Source: Capnocytophaga periodontitidis (lineage in GTDB: Bacteria > Bacteroidota > Bacteroidia > Flavobacteriales > Flavobacteriaceae). Taken from it: a stretch of DNA of 64,000 nucleotides. The translations under genes were made by a program, and so were the position numbers. Below, in pieces: positions 50,822 through 60,520 of this stretch. How positions within the stretch are numbered: position 1 is the first letter of the stretch; every line of letters starts with the position of its first letter. Location of the stretch: positions 186,001 through 250,000 of the forward strand of contig NZ_JAEFDB010000003.1 of NCBI RefSeq assembly GCF_016126015.1. The letters run 5' to 3'. The notes below the pieces were generated by a model. It was not told where the DNA came from and ran no database searches. It saw only the letters and a program-made list of their open reading frames with translations.

Positions 50822-50870
50822 TTTGCTAATTTGCTAATTTCCAAATTTGCTAATTAATATATTTTGGTAT

Positions 50871-50878
50871 TATTTTTG
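50871..50878 (+). promoter_or_regulatory. promoter of tpx (TTG -33 at 50847-50849, TATTTTTG -7)
   Basis: TATTTTTG with a TTG 21 bases upstream, 41 bases before the ATG. Confidence 0.55.
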
Positions 50879-50918
50879 CGACTACACTTTTCACTATTCA
50901 CTTTTAACTTAAAAAAAA

Positions 50919-51419
50919 ATGGCAAACATTACATTTCACGAACAACCTGCACACACTGCTGGCGAACTTCCAAAAGTGGGCGTTGTAGCCCCTGAATTTT
51001 CAGCTGTTAAAAACGATTTAGCCGAAGTAAAACTCTCTGATTTCAGAGGTAAAAAAGTAATCCTAAACATTTTTCCCAGTGTAGATACAGGTGTATGTGC
51101 TGCTTCAGTGCGTAAATTTCACGTCGAGGCTTCAAAGCTCAACAACGTAGCAATTCTTTGTATATCAAAAGATTTGCCTTTTGCACTCACACGTTTTTGT
51201 GCAGCCGAAGGTATTGATAATCTTACAATGCTCTCCGATTTCCGCGGTGATTTTGCAGCTCATTATCCTATTGTTTTTACCGATAGTCCGCTAAAAGGAT
51301 TGCTATCTCGTTGTATAGTAGTGCTCGACGAACAAGGCAAAGTAGTATATACCGAGCAAGTAGCCGAAACTACTAACGAACCTAACTACGCTAAAGCACT
51401 CCAAGCAATTAACAATTAA
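50919..51419 (+). CDS. tpx: thiol peroxidase (2-Cys, Tpx-type peroxiredoxin)
   Basis: 166 residues. KVILNIFPSVDTGVCAASVR carries the peroxidatic Cys near residue 60, and LPFALTRFCAAEG carries the resolving Cys near residue 94. The opening GELPKVGVVAPEFSAVKNDL and the TDSPLKGLLSRCIVVLDEQG segment are usual; a third Cys (LSRC) is unusual. It reduces hydrogen and organic peroxides with thioredoxin. Monocistronic. MITE copy B lies downstream. Confidence 0.95.
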   Translation: MANITFHEQPAHTAGELPKVGVVAPEFSAVKNDLAEVKLSDFRGKKVILNIFPSVDTGVCAASVRKFHVEASKLNNVAILCISKDLPFALTRFCAAEGIDNLTMLSDFRGDFAAHYPIVFTDSPLKGLLSRCIVVLDEQGKVVYTEQVAETTNEPNYAKALQAINN

Positions 51420-51434
51420 TAATTGTGTCACAAA

Positions 51435-51597
51435 AAGGCTGTCCGAAAAGTCTAAAAATCGCTTTTGCATCATAAACTTTGTCAAAGTCCCAAAACTTTG
51501 ACAAAGTCTATAAGTTTGATAATCAATTACTTTTAGAGTATATTATGTAGAGGCGTTTTGCAAACGCTCACATAAATAAAACTTTTTGGACACCTTC
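51435..51597. mobile_element. MITE-like element, GGCTGTCC terminal inverted repeats (copy B)
   Basis: Left end AAGGCTGTCCGAAAAGTCT; the right end, reversed, reads GAAGGTGTCCAAAAAGTTTT. The interior has the same ACTTTGTCAAAGTCCCAAAA palindromes and TTTTGCAAACGC hairpin arm as copy A and the partial copies. About 163 bases, non-coding. It occupies most of the 293-base gap between tpx and ftsK. Confidence 0.72.
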
Positions 51598-51654
51598 TCT
51601 ATTGTCAAATCACAGCTTGTTACCTTTTTTATTGCCCAATCGCTAAATTATTCT

Positions 51655-51662
51655 TATCTTTG
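51655..51662 (+). promoter_or_regulatory. promoter of ftsK (TTG -33 at 51632-51634, TATCTTTG -7)
   Basis: TATCTTTG with a TTG 20 bases upstream, 50 bases before the ftsK ATG. Confidence 0.62.
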
Positions 51663-51711
51663 CCCCCTCAATAGGCCACCCTCACACCTGTCCCCCTAAA
51701 CCCTAATAAAA

Positions 51712-54135
51712 ATGGCTAAAAAGAAACAAGATAAAAACAAAGATAGCGATAAATCTTCTACAAAAAACAAAGAGGCTAAAACCGTTAAATCCAAGCAACG
51801 CCGCCTGATATGGGGTGGTTTTTTAGTACTACTTACAGTCTATTTGCTTTTTATTTTTACTTCATTTTTCTTTTCTTGGCAAGCCGACCAAAGTGTGTGG
51901 GCTGATCTCGCTAATCGTGAAGAAATCGCCGATAACTTAGGCAGTAAAATAGGAGCTTATCTCAGCTATCTATTGATGTACAAAGGCTTTGGCATCGCAA
52001 CCTTCATCGCTGTATGGCTCATTTTCCTCTCCGGACTCAAATATCTGTTCAATATCAAAATAGCATTGCTCAACCGCTGGTATTGGGGCACTTTGCTAAT
52101 GGTACTCCTCGCTACTTTTTTAGGCTTTTTGCAAGGAAAATCTACTATCCTTTCAGGAGTTTCTGGCTATGAAGTAAATCATTTTCTGCAAGATTACTTT
52201 GGTAAAATAGGTACTTTTTTAATCCTTTTCTTCTTTGCTTTGGTATATGCTATTACCAAATGGCAACTCACCCCCGAGAAGATAATGTCTTTCTTCCAAA
52301 ATACCTTTACTAAACTGAAACGAGAACACGACGATGAACAAGATGACGATTTTGAAGATGCTGATGATACTCCTCCTACAACCTCTTCTGATATCATAAC
52401 TGACAATGAAGAGGAACAAGATGTGGAAATCATTCTTCCTCAAGTAGATGATGAAAAAATCGACCCTTTTACACATAAAAAAGAAATTCCATTTCTCGAT
52501 GGCAAAGGTGAGTTGGAAATTACCAATATCCCTGAAGATGAAGCTCCTGAACTCACCATCACTCCTATAGTGCCGCCTGTAATGGTTGATCCTGAAGATT
52601 TAGCCAAGCAATTAGTAGAAAATTACAGCGAATACGACCCGCGTTTAGACCTCAGTGACTATCGTTTCCCTACAATTGAATTGTTGAACGAACCTAAAGA
52701 TAAAGGTATCATTATCAACGAGGAAGAGCTAAAGGAAAACAACGATACGATTATCAAAACCTTAGCCGATTACAAAATTGAAATCTCCAAAATCAAAGCG
52801 ACAGTAGGGCCTACTGTTACGCTCTACGAAATTGTACCGGTGGCGGGTACACGTATTGCGAAAATCAAGAGTTTGGAAGATGATATTGCACTCTCACTTG
52901 CGGCTCTCGGTATTCGTATCATCGCTCCTATCCCCGGCAAAGGAACCATTGGTATTGAGGTACCTAACAAAAAACCGACAATGGTGTATATGCGCTCAAT
53001 GATTACCGCCCAAAAGTTCCAAAATGCCGAAATGGAACTCCCTATTGCCTTTGGTAAAACCATTAGTAACGAAACTTTCGTCGCCGATCTTACTAAAATG
53101 CCACACTTGCTGATGGCAGGGGCTACAGGGCAAGGTAAATCCGTAGGTATCAATGTCGTGCTCACCTCTCTGCTCTACAAAAAACACCCTGCTGAGGTGA
53201 AATTCGTGCTCGTCGACCCTAAAAAAGTGGAACTCTCTATCTTCGAGACTATTGAACGCCACTTCCTCGCCAAACTACCCGATAGTGAAGAGGCAATTAT
53301 CACCGATAACAAAAAAGTGGTGAATACGCTTAACTCCCTCTGTATTGAGATGGACAACCGTTACGAACTGCTAAAAAATGCTCAAGTGCGCAACATCAAA
53401 GAGTACAACGCTAAGTTCAAAGCGCGACAACTCAACCCTAACGAGGGGCATCGTTTCTTGCCTTACATCGTACTAGTGGTAGATGAGTTTGCCGATTTGA
53501 TAATGACGGCAGGTAAAGAGGTGGAACTCCCTATCGCTCGTTTGGCACAGCTTGCCCGCGCCATTGGTATTCACTTGATTATCGCTACCCAACGTCCATC
53601 TACTAACGTAATTACAGGTATTATCAAAGCCAACTTCCCTACACGTGTCGCCTTTAAAGTGAGCTCTAAAATCGACTCTAAAATCATCTTAGATGGCTCT
53701 GGGGCCGAGCAGCTCATCGGTCGAGGTGATATGCTCTACTCACAAGGCAATGAGCCCGTGCGCATACAATGTGCTTTTGTCGATACACCTGAAATACAAC
53801 ACATCACCGAGTTCATCGGGGCACAACGCGCTTACCCCGATGCCTACTTGCTACCTGAATATGTAGGCCCCGATAGCGAACCTGTAGATTTAGATTTCGA
53901 CCCCTCCGAACGTGACCCTATGTTCCGCGAAGCCGCCGAAGTAGTTGTCAATGCACAACAAGGTTCAGCTTCCCTCTTGCAACGCAAACTCAAATTGGGC
54001 TACAACCGCGCGGGTCGCCTCATCGACCAGTTAGAACACGCCGGTGTAGTAGGCCCTTTTGAAGGCAGTAAAGCCCGCCAAGTGCTCGTGCAGGACATCA
54101 CAAGTTTAGACCGCCTCTTAGGAGGAAATGAATAA
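51712..54135 (+). CDS. ftsK: DNA translocase FtsK
   Basis: 807 residues. Basic N-terminus, four membrane helices within about residues 28-175, an acidic linker (about 195-310), then the motor. PTVTLYEIVPVAGTRIAKIK opens the alpha/beta domains, Walker A ATGQGKSVGIN near 470, Walker B YIVLVVDEFADL, and the LIIATQRPSTNVITGIIKAN loop. The C-terminal gamma winged-helix (LLQRKLKLGYNRAGRLIDQL) should bind orienting KOPS-like sites. It links chromosome segregation to division. Full length for the phylum. Confidence 0.96.
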   Translation: MAKKKQDKNKDSDKSSTKNKEAKTVKSKQRRLIWGGFLVLLTVYLLFIFTSFFFSWQADQSVWADLANREEIADNLGSKIGAYLSYLLMYKGFGIATFIAVWLIFLSGLKYLFNIKIALLNRWYWGTLLMVLLATFLGFLQGKSTILSGVSGYEVNHFLQDYFGKIGTFLILFFFALVYAITKWQLTPEKIMSFFQNTFTKLKREHDDEQDDDFEDADDTPPTTSSDIITDNEEEQDVEIILPQVDDEKIDPFTHKKEIPFLDGKGELEITNIPEDEAPELTITPIVPPVMVDPEDLAKQLVENYSEYDPRLDLSDYRFPTIELLNEPKDKGIIINEEELKENNDTIIKTLADYKIEISKIKATVGPTVTLYEIVPVAGTRIAKIKSLEDDIALSLAALGIRIIAPIPGKGTIGIEVPNKKPTMVYMRSMITAQKFQNAEMELPIAFGKTISNETFVADLTKMPHLLMAGATGQGKSVGINVVLTSLLYKKHPAEVKFVLVDPKKVELSIFETIERHFLAKLPDSEEAIITDNKKVVNTLNSLCIEMDNRYELLKNAQVRNIKEYNAKFKARQLNPNEGHRFLPYIVLVVDEFADLIMTAGKEVELPIARLAQLARAIGIHLIIATQRPSTNVITGIIKANFPTRVAFKVSSKIDSKIILDGSGAEQLIGRGDMLYSQGNEPVRIQCAFVDTPEIQHITEFIGAQRAYPDAYLLPEYVGPDSEPVDLDFDPSERDPMFREAAEVVVNAQQGSASLLQRKLKLGYNRAGRLIDQLEHAGVVGPFEGSKARQVLVQDITSLDRLLGGNE

Positions 54136-54175
54136 TGCAAAGTGAATAGTGCAAAGTGAAAAATCCTTTTTGTGG

Positions 54176-54312
54176 CTTGTCCCCCTTCGGGAAAGTCTGC
54201 GAAAGCAGAGTATGTGGGGGGTATACACGTATTGCTACACTTTTCTAAAGTTGGTTGCTCTGATAATCAATCTATTGTAGGGGTGTTTTGCAAACGCCCA
54301 TACAAATAAAAC
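54176..54312. repeat. fragmented MITE-like repeat region
   Basis: The 54136-54385 spacer holds a hairpin-rich unit (TCCCCCTTCGGGAAAGTCTG, then TATGTGGGGGG), the same type as at 26484. A partial GGCTGTCC-element core follows (CTGATAATCAATCTATTGTA and GGGGTGTTTTGCAAACGCCC). Two short direct repeats (GTGCAAAGTGAA) precede them. Confidence 0.55.
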
Positions 54313-54385
54313 TAGGCTAAGCCTTTAAATGCGAACACCCTGAGCTACGAAGCTATAAGAATAATCCTGATAATAACAATCAACA

Positions 54386-56371
54386 ATGATAGAACAAAAC
54401 CTCACCACAAACCTTACCCCAAAAACAGCCGACCTCCAAGCAGTACTCCACACTCACTTTGCCGATTGCTTCAGTAAAGAAGGAACTTTTGATTTTGAGA
54501 AATTTAAAACAGTATTACAACAAAAAGAAATAGACTTTTTCACCGAAAGCTATTCCTTGCAATGGCTCGGCAAGCAGTATGCCCGTCTGTTAGCTACCGA
54601 CCCCGTAACAACGCTCTTGCGCGCCGATGAGGCGCATAACACCTTGCCTGAAAACGCCCATTCGCAAAACCTACTGCTCAAAGGCGACAACCTCGAAGTG
54701 CTCAAGCACCTCACCAATGCCTATTACGAAAAGGTGAAAATGATATACATCGATCCTCCTTACAACACAGGCTCTGACGGTTTTGTATATCAGGACGACC
54801 GCAAGTTCACCGTACCTCAGCTCGCTCAGTTGGCAGGAGTAAGTGAGGAGGTAGCCCAACGTATTTTGAGTTTCACCCAGAGCAAGAGCAACTCGCATTC
54901 CGCTTGGCTTACTTTTATGTATCCCCGCTTGTATATTGCCCGCCAATTACTCAAAGACGATGGTGTTATATTCGTATCTATAGACGACAATGAAGTAGCT
55001 CAATTGCGCCTACTAATGGATGAAGTGTTCGGTGAGGATAATTTTGTGGGACAATGGAATTGGTTTAAATCTGCTACTCCAGCCAATCTTTCTAAAAAAA
55101 TAAAGAAAAACATAGAATATATTTTGTGTTACCAAAAAGGTAGCAACTTTGCATTTTTCAAAGGAATTTTAAAACATAGTAAAAGTGAAGATCCTTTTAC
55201 AAAACCTCAAAATTCATTAAAAACACTTATTTTTCCACCCAATAGTATTAATGCAAAATTAGAAGATGGTATTTATAAGGCTGGTACTTATGGAACGGAG
55301 AAATTTCCAAATGAACTATTAGAAGATCTAATTATAAAAAACGGGAAAAATGAAAATAATGCTATCTTTAGTAATAGATTTATTTGGCAACAATCCAAAT
55401 TAGATGAAGAGATAAAGAAAAAAACTCGTATCTCTCTATCTAAACAATTGGTTTTATCGTATAAAAAATCAGATTATGGAGAAGAGGTTCCTCCTAATCT
55501 AATCGATAAAAATGTTGATGTAGAAACCACAGAAAATGCAGGAAATGAATTAGCAAAACTATTTGATAATACTGCTGTTTTTAATTATCCTAAACCTATT
55601 TCTTTAATTAAATATCTAATTAACTTCTTAGTTGATAAAAATGCTAACGACCTCATTCTCGATTTCTTTGCAGGATCAGGTACTACCGCCGATGCCGTGA
55701 TGCAACTCAATGCGAAAGACGATGGCAACCGCCGTTTTATACTCGTACAACTCCCTGAGCTTATTGATAAGAAAAAGAACAAAACTGCTTACGAAGCGGT
55801 CTTGTCTTTCCCATCATTTGTCTCTCGTAATTCGTCATTACCCGCCGAGCCTACTATTTTCGATATTACTAAAGAACGTTTGCTAAGAGCAGCTGCTAAA
55901 CTCAAAGCTGAAAAAAACGACCTTTTTAACACAAAAGCGGTAGACTTCGGCTTCCAAATTTATGAAACTTTCCCTATTTGGGACGACTATGAGTTTGAGG
56001 CAAAGGATTTTACTCCTTCTCTTACTCTTTTTGATGAAACAAAACTCACCGAAGCCGACCTCCGTGCCTTGTTACTCACTTGGAAAACCTACGATGGCAT
56101 TCCACTAACAGAAAGTCTTGCTCCTGTAGATTTAGCAGGCTATGAAGGTTATTACGGTTTTGATAAATTGTACTTAATACATCGCGGTTTTACTACCGAA
56201 AGCTTAAAAGTATTGCTTGAAATGATGGACAATACCCCCGACTTCAACCCTACGACCATTGTAGTCTTTGGTTATCATTTCGAGAGTGCACACCTGCGCC
56301 AAATTGCCGAAAACGTGAAAGCGTATGCCAATAAAAAAAGTATCAGCACCGATTTTATCATAAGGAACTAA
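54386..56371 (+). CDS. mod: type III restriction-modification system, Mod methyltransferase
   Basis: 661 residues. Motif IV YIDPPYNTGSDGFVYQDDRK near residue 122 comes before motif I DFFAGSGTTADAVMQLN near 425, the order of beta-class N6-adenine methyltransferases, as usual for Mod. The central segment (about 225-410, nucleotides 55050-55640), where the target-recognition domain lies, is markedly more AT-rich than the rest. The C-terminal part is typical (TTIVVFGYHFESAHLRQIAE). It methylates an asymmetric site and guides Res. Two bases separate it from res. Confidence 0.95.
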   Translation: MIEQNLTTNLTPKTADLQAVLHTHFADCFSKEGTFDFEKFKTVLQQKEIDFFTESYSLQWLGKQYARLLATDPVTTLLRADEAHNTLPENAHSQNLLLKGDNLEVLKHLTNAYYEKVKMIYIDPPYNTGSDGFVYQDDRKFTVPQLAQLAGVSEEVAQRILSFTQSKSNSHSAWLTFMYPRLYIARQLLKDDGVIFVSIDDNEVAQLRLLMDEVFGEDNFVGQWNWFKSATPANLSKKIKKNIEYILCYQKGSNFAFFKGILKHSKSEDPFTKPQNSLKTLIFPPNSINAKLEDGIYKAGTYGTEKFPNELLEDLIIKNGKNENNAIFSNRFIWQQSKLDEEIKKKTRISLSKQLVLSYKKSDYGEEVPPNLIDKNVDVETTENAGNELAKLFDNTAVFNYPKPISLIKYLINFLVDKNANDLILDFFAGSGTTADAVMQLNAKDDGNRRFILVQLPELIDKKKNKTAYEAVLSFPSFVSRNSSLPAEPTIFDITKERLLRAAAKLKAEKNDLFNTKAVDFGFQIYETFPIWDDYEFEAKDFTPSLTLFDETKLTEADLRALLLTWKTYDGIPLTESLAPVDLAGYEGYYGFDKLYLIHRGFTTESLKVLLEMMDNTPDFNPTTIVVFGYHFESAHLRQIAENVKAYANKKSISTDFIIRN

Positions 56372-56373
56372 GT

Positions 56374-59313
56374 ATGAAGCTCAAATTTGAAAAAAATCTC
56401 GACCACCAGTCAAAGGCAGTCAAAAATACGGTGAGTGTTTTTGATGAGTTGCACGTGCAGTTGCCTAAAAAACAAGGAGCTGAGTGTATCAACCCTAAGG
56501 TGGATAAAAATAGCTATGCTTATGAGCGCAATATTAGGGAGCTGCAAAAAGCTCAAGAAATAGACACGCGTTATTGCGATGCCCGCAACAATATTATTGA
56601 TGTGATGATGGAAACAGGTACGGGCAAAACCTATACCTATACTAAAACCATTTTTGAGCTCAACAAAGCCCTTGGCATCTTTAAGTTTGTGATAGTAGTC
56701 CCTACCCTCTCTATCAAAGCGGGTACCCTTAGTTTTCTAAAGTCGGAAAGTGCACGTAGCCATTTTATGGACGACTATAGCAAAACCATTGAAGTGCATA
56801 TAGTCGAAAGTCAAAAGAGTAGCAAGGGCAACAAAAGCGGCTTTCCGCCTGCTGTGCGCAGTTTTGTAGAAGCCACTGCTACACAAAACAAAATACAAGT
56901 GCTGCTCATCAATGCAGGGATGCTCAATTCGGATACAATGCAAAAAACGTTCGACCAAACCTTGTTCGACCGTTATGCGATACCCTTTGAAGCCATTGCT
57001 GCCACCGCCCCTTTCCTCATCATCGATGAACCTCATAAGTTTGCCCAAGAAAACAAAACGTGGGAAGCCATTAAAAAGATGTCTCCTCAGTTTATTTTCC
57101 GCTATGGGGCTACTTTCCCTGATAAAGAACTAAAACGCAAAACAGTATTCGGTACTACCGAAACAATTAAAATAAAAGATTACCACAATTTAGTATACCA
57201 ACTCACCTCTGTCGATGCTTTCAACAGCAACTTGGTAAAAGGTGTAGTGGGGTATGTTACTGAGTTTTCAGGAAGTAACAATGCCTTGTTGCGCCTTACG
57301 GACACCGATGGCAAAGAAGCACATTTTGAGCTGATAGAAAACAATAGTCAAAAGAAAATTGTCTTAACCAAAGGCGATGATTTTGAGAGAGCTCACCCCG
57401 CAATGCACGGCTTGCAGATAGTACAACTAAATAAAACTACCGTTCTGTTATCCAATGGTTTAGAACTCAAAAAAGGCGATAAACTCAACCCTTATTCGTA
57501 TTCGGAAACCTTGCAAGATAGAATGTTGCAAAAAACGATTTTCCATCATTTTGAGTTAGAACGCGAGCTGCTCTGTCGCGAAGTGCGCATCAAACCGCTC
57601 ACTTTGTTCTTTATCGATAACATCGAGGAATACCGCAATACCGAAGGTCATTTGCGCAAAACGGTAGAACTCCTTATCAAAGCTGAAGCCCAAAGACGCT
57701 TGTATTCTGAAGAAAACGAGTTTTATCGCGCTTATCTACAGAAAACTATCGACAATATCGCCGGTACACACGGCGGCTATTTCTCTAAAGATAATTCGGT
57801 TAAAGATGAAGAAGTAGAAAAGGAAATCAACGAAATTTTGCACGACAAAGAAGCAATATTGAGTCTGCAAAACCCACGCCGGTTCATCTTTTCCAAATGG
57901 ACGTTGCGCGAGGGTTGGGATAACCCCAATGTTTTCCAGATATGCAAGTTGCGCAGTAGTGGTAGTGAGATTAGCAAACTGCAAGAAGTAGGGCGTGGCT
58001 TGCGCTTGCCCGTGAATGAGTACGGTAATAGGGTGAAGGATAGCAATTTCTTTCTAAACTATTTTGTAGATTTCACCGAAAACCAATTTGTAGACCAATT
58101 GGTGAAGGAAATTAACGATAAATCAGGGTCTGTTTCAATTGAAACGCCGCTTGATAGTTTGAACGACGATCTTATCAGTCAAATTGTAAAACTGTATCAT
58201 TTTGATGATAAAAATGCGCTTTTAGAGGAATTAGATGAACACAATGTACTCAAACGCGACAACAGTTTCAAACAAGGTGGTTTAGACTATGTACGAGCAC
58301 ATTTCCCCTTAGCTTTCCAAGGGGTAGATAGTAGCAAGATACGCAAGGCTACCCAGCCTAAAAGAACTATACGTATACGCGCCGATAAATACAGTAAGCT
58401 AAAAGAGTTTTGGGAGCAGCTCAACGAAAAAGCGATTTTGGAATATCAGTTCAAAAACGAACAACAGTTTCAAGATCTCTTTGTAGACTATCTCAAAAAC
58501 GAAAGTCGCAGTGCTAACCGCTCTTTTGAGAAATGTACTTTAGTAGAAATTGTCAATAGAATACACGTACAAGACAAACGCGCTTATGTATCCGAAGAAA
58601 GAGCTGAATACCACGAACGCAAGCAGTCGTTTTCAACAATGAGCTATAGTGATTTCTTAAAAGAACTTTCAAAAATACTCTTTGTGAACATCAAAACCCT
58701 ACACAAGGCGTTTTGCAGCACCCCTACCGACATCAATCTGTATCTAAATATAGCGACGATAAGGGCTATCAAACAAAATTTTGAGTTTTTCTTGTTAGCC
58801 AATGCCTTTACTAAATATACAGTAGGCTACCAAAAAGTCAGCAATGCGATACACCCTACCAAGCTCACTAATGCTAAGGGAGAGCCTTTAGCCGAAATAC
58901 CTGCTGCTGAGGTTGGGATACTTTCCGAAAATCAAACCGTTGCTCATAACTATCTGTTCGATGAACTCTTTTTTGATTCGGAATTAGAGCGCGAAAACAT
59001 CTTGCAAAATATCGATAGTGTAACCGTATTTACCAAAATACCTAAAAACTCTATCAAAATACCTGTGGCAGGAGGTAAAACCTATTCACCCGATTTCGCT
59101 TACATCGTGCAGTACAAAAACCAATCCCAACAACTGCACTTCGTGATAGAGAGCAAGAACGTACCCAATGACAACGCTTTGCGCGAAGAAGAAAAACTGA
59201 AAATAAGGCACGCTGTAACTTTCTTCAAAGGCAAAGTGAATATACATTTCAAAACCCAATTCAGCAACGACAAAATAATGACGCTCTTACAAGAAACCTA
59301 TTATAACAATTAA
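56374..59313 (+). CDS. res: type III restriction-modification system, Res endonuclease/helicase
   Basis: 979 residues. Superfamily 2 helicase: Walker A METGTGKTYTYTK near residue 80, IVVPTLSIKAG, the DEAD-box-like DEPH in LIIDEPHKFA near 218, and motif VI region ISKLQEVGRGLRLPVNEYGN. C-terminal PD-ExK nuclease: YSPDFAYIVQYKN near 903 and FVIESKN near 924. All key residues seem present, so the system looks active. It cuts after collision of translocating complexes at two head-to-head sites. Confidence 0.95.
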   Translation: MKLKFEKNLDHQSKAVKNTVSVFDELHVQLPKKQGAECINPKVDKNSYAYERNIRELQKAQEIDTRYCDARNNIIDVMMETGTGKTYTYTKTIFELNKALGIFKFVIVVPTLSIKAGTLSFLKSESARSHFMDDYSKTIEVHIVESQKSSKGNKSGFPPAVRSFVEATATQNKIQVLLINAGMLNSDTMQKTFDQTLFDRYAIPFEAIAATAPFLIIDEPHKFAQENKTWEAIKKMSPQFIFRYGATFPDKELKRKTVFGTTETIKIKDYHNLVYQLTSVDAFNSNLVKGVVGYVTEFSGSNNALLRLTDTDGKEAHFELIENNSQKKIVLTKGDDFERAHPAMHGLQIVQLNKTTVLLSNGLELKKGDKLNPYSYSETLQDRMLQKTIFHHFELERELLCREVRIKPLTLFFIDNIEEYRNTEGHLRKTVELLIKAEAQRRLYSEENEFYRAYLQKTIDNIAGTHGGYFSKDNSVKDEEVEKEINEILHDKEAILSLQNPRRFIFSKWTLREGWDNPNVFQICKLRSSGSEISKLQEVGRGLRLPVNEYGNRVKDSNFFLNYFVDFTENQFVDQLVKEINDKSGSVSIETPLDSLNDDLISQIVKLYHFDDKNALLEELDEHNVLKRDNSFKQGGLDYVRAHFPLAFQGVDSSKIRKATQPKRTIRIRADKYSKLKEFWEQLNEKAILEYQFKNEQQFQDLFVDYLKNESRSANRSFEKCTLVEIVNRIHVQDKRAYVSEERAEYHERKQSFSTMSYSDFLKELSKILFVNIKTLHKAFCSTPTDINLYLNIATIRAIKQNFEFFLLANAFTKYTVGYQKVSNAIHPTKLTNAKGEPLAEIPAAEVGILSENQTVAHNYLFDELFFDSELERENILQNIDSVTVFTKIPKNSIKIPVAGGKTYSPDFAYIVQYKNQSQQLHFVIESKNVPNDNALREEEKLKIRHAVTFFKGKVNIHFKTQFSNDKIMTLLQETYYNN

Positions 59314-59460
59314 CAATTGACAATGTTTGTGTCGCTACGACCTTTGCCAAAGTCTGAAACTTTGGCAAAGTTGAAATTAGTAACTGACACTGCATACACT
59401 GCATACTTTGTTATACTTTAAGGACATTGACAAAGTAAAGAAAAATTAGAATTTATAAAT

Positions 59461-60120
59461 ATGGATATTACATTATACAATAATAAATATATTGAAAAAA
59501 TAGATAAATACCCAGATATTTGTCCTCATTGTCATAAACATCAAGTGCCTAAATATATAAGTGGTTTAAAGTATACAATAGCTCTTCATGGAAATATGAT
59601 AAAAGTAGTTGAAGCCTTTTTTCAATGCACTAACAGTGATTGTAATAAAGGTTTTATAGCTTATTATTGGGAAGGGTGTCTAATAGATACATCTATAGGG
59701 ACTTTTGAAAAAAAAGAATTTAGCGAAATTATAGAAACAATATCTCCTCAATTCTCTATAATCTATAATCAGGCATATTTTGCTGAACAAAATAAACTTC
59801 AACAAATTACAGGCGTTGGATATAGAAAAGCATTAGAATTTCTCATAAAGGATTATGCTATAAAAAATAATCCTTCAGAAGAAGAAAGTATCAAAAAAAC
59901 ACCTTTAATGCAGGTTATCAACAAATATATTACAGATACTAATATTAAAAATGTTGCAACACGCGCTGTATGGTTAGGAAATGACGAAACTCATTATATA
60001 AGAGTTTGGGAAGATAAGGACTTATCTTTTCTAAAAAAACTAATTGATTTAACAATTCATTGGATAGAGGCAGAAGAACTTACAAAGACAATAATAGAAG
60101 AAATGCCTTATGGCAGATAA
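59461..60120 (+). CDS. DUF4145 domain-containing protein
   Basis: 219 residues. A zinc-ribbon-like pair (CPHC near residue 22 and CTNSDC near 57) followed by the DUF4145 helical part: AYFAEQNKLQQITGVGYRKA, LEFLIKDYAIKNN, and NVATRAVWLGNDETHY. DUF4145 is often joined to or next to restriction enzymes, mainly type I and III. It lies 147 bases after res, so an accessory role in the same defence locus is likely. Its 3' end is 14 bases before an IS remnant. Confidence 0.85.
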   Translation: MDITLYNNKYIEKIDKYPDICPHCHKHQVPKYISGLKYTIALHGNMIKVVEAFFQCTNSDCNKGFIAYYWEGCLIDTSIGTFEKKEFSEIIETISPQFSIIYNQAYFAEQNKLQQITGVGYRKALEFLIKDYAIKNNPSEEESIKKTPLMQVINKYITDTNIKNVATRAVWLGNDETHYIRVWEDKDLSFLKKLIDLTIHWIEAEELTKTIIEEMPYGR

Positions 60121-60133
60121 TATAAATTATATT

Positions 60134-60520
60134 GAAGCTGTTTAAACTTTTTCCTATAATAAAATAAAAGTTCCCGAAAATTAGTAATTTTGTGTTTGAG
60201 AAAAAAAGAACACCAAAATTCAGGAACTTTGGGCAAAGATACAATAAATAATTGGATTATTCCCTTTTTAAGTGTAGGAAAAAGAGGATTTAAAAGTAAT
60301 TTTGATTTGGCTACAATTGGATGGTAGTCATACACGTTGTCGGCAAAAAGGAGAATCTACAGGCTATCAAGCAAGAAAAAAATCCGTAACCACAAATAGC
60401 ATTTTTTTGTGTGATAATAAAGGGCAAATGATAGCAATGGGGAGTATCTTGATGTAACTTGGATTGGAATGCTTTTATTAGGGTTTATCTCCAAGTTCCT
60501 AAAAAAAGTTTAAACACGTT
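60134..60520 (+). mobile_element. IS5-family remnant (copy 3), internally deleted
   Basis: Both ends are recognisable (GAAGCTGTTTAAACTTTTT at 60134 and AAAAAAAGTTTAAACACGTT at about 60501-60520), but the interior is reduced to under half. After the start of the transposase (GGAAAAAGAGGATTTAAAAG) it jumps to the ATTGGATGGTAGTCATACAC segment, and from GGCAAATGATAGCAATGGGG to the final exon-like TATCTTGATGTAACTTGGAT. Non-functional. A TAATTTTG box is retained near 60186. Confidence 0.8.

Noticed and set aside
54386-56371. Phase-variable repeat tract in mod
   Set aside because: I looked for tetra- or pentanucleotide repeats as in phasevarion mod genes and found none. Variation here looks like recombination.
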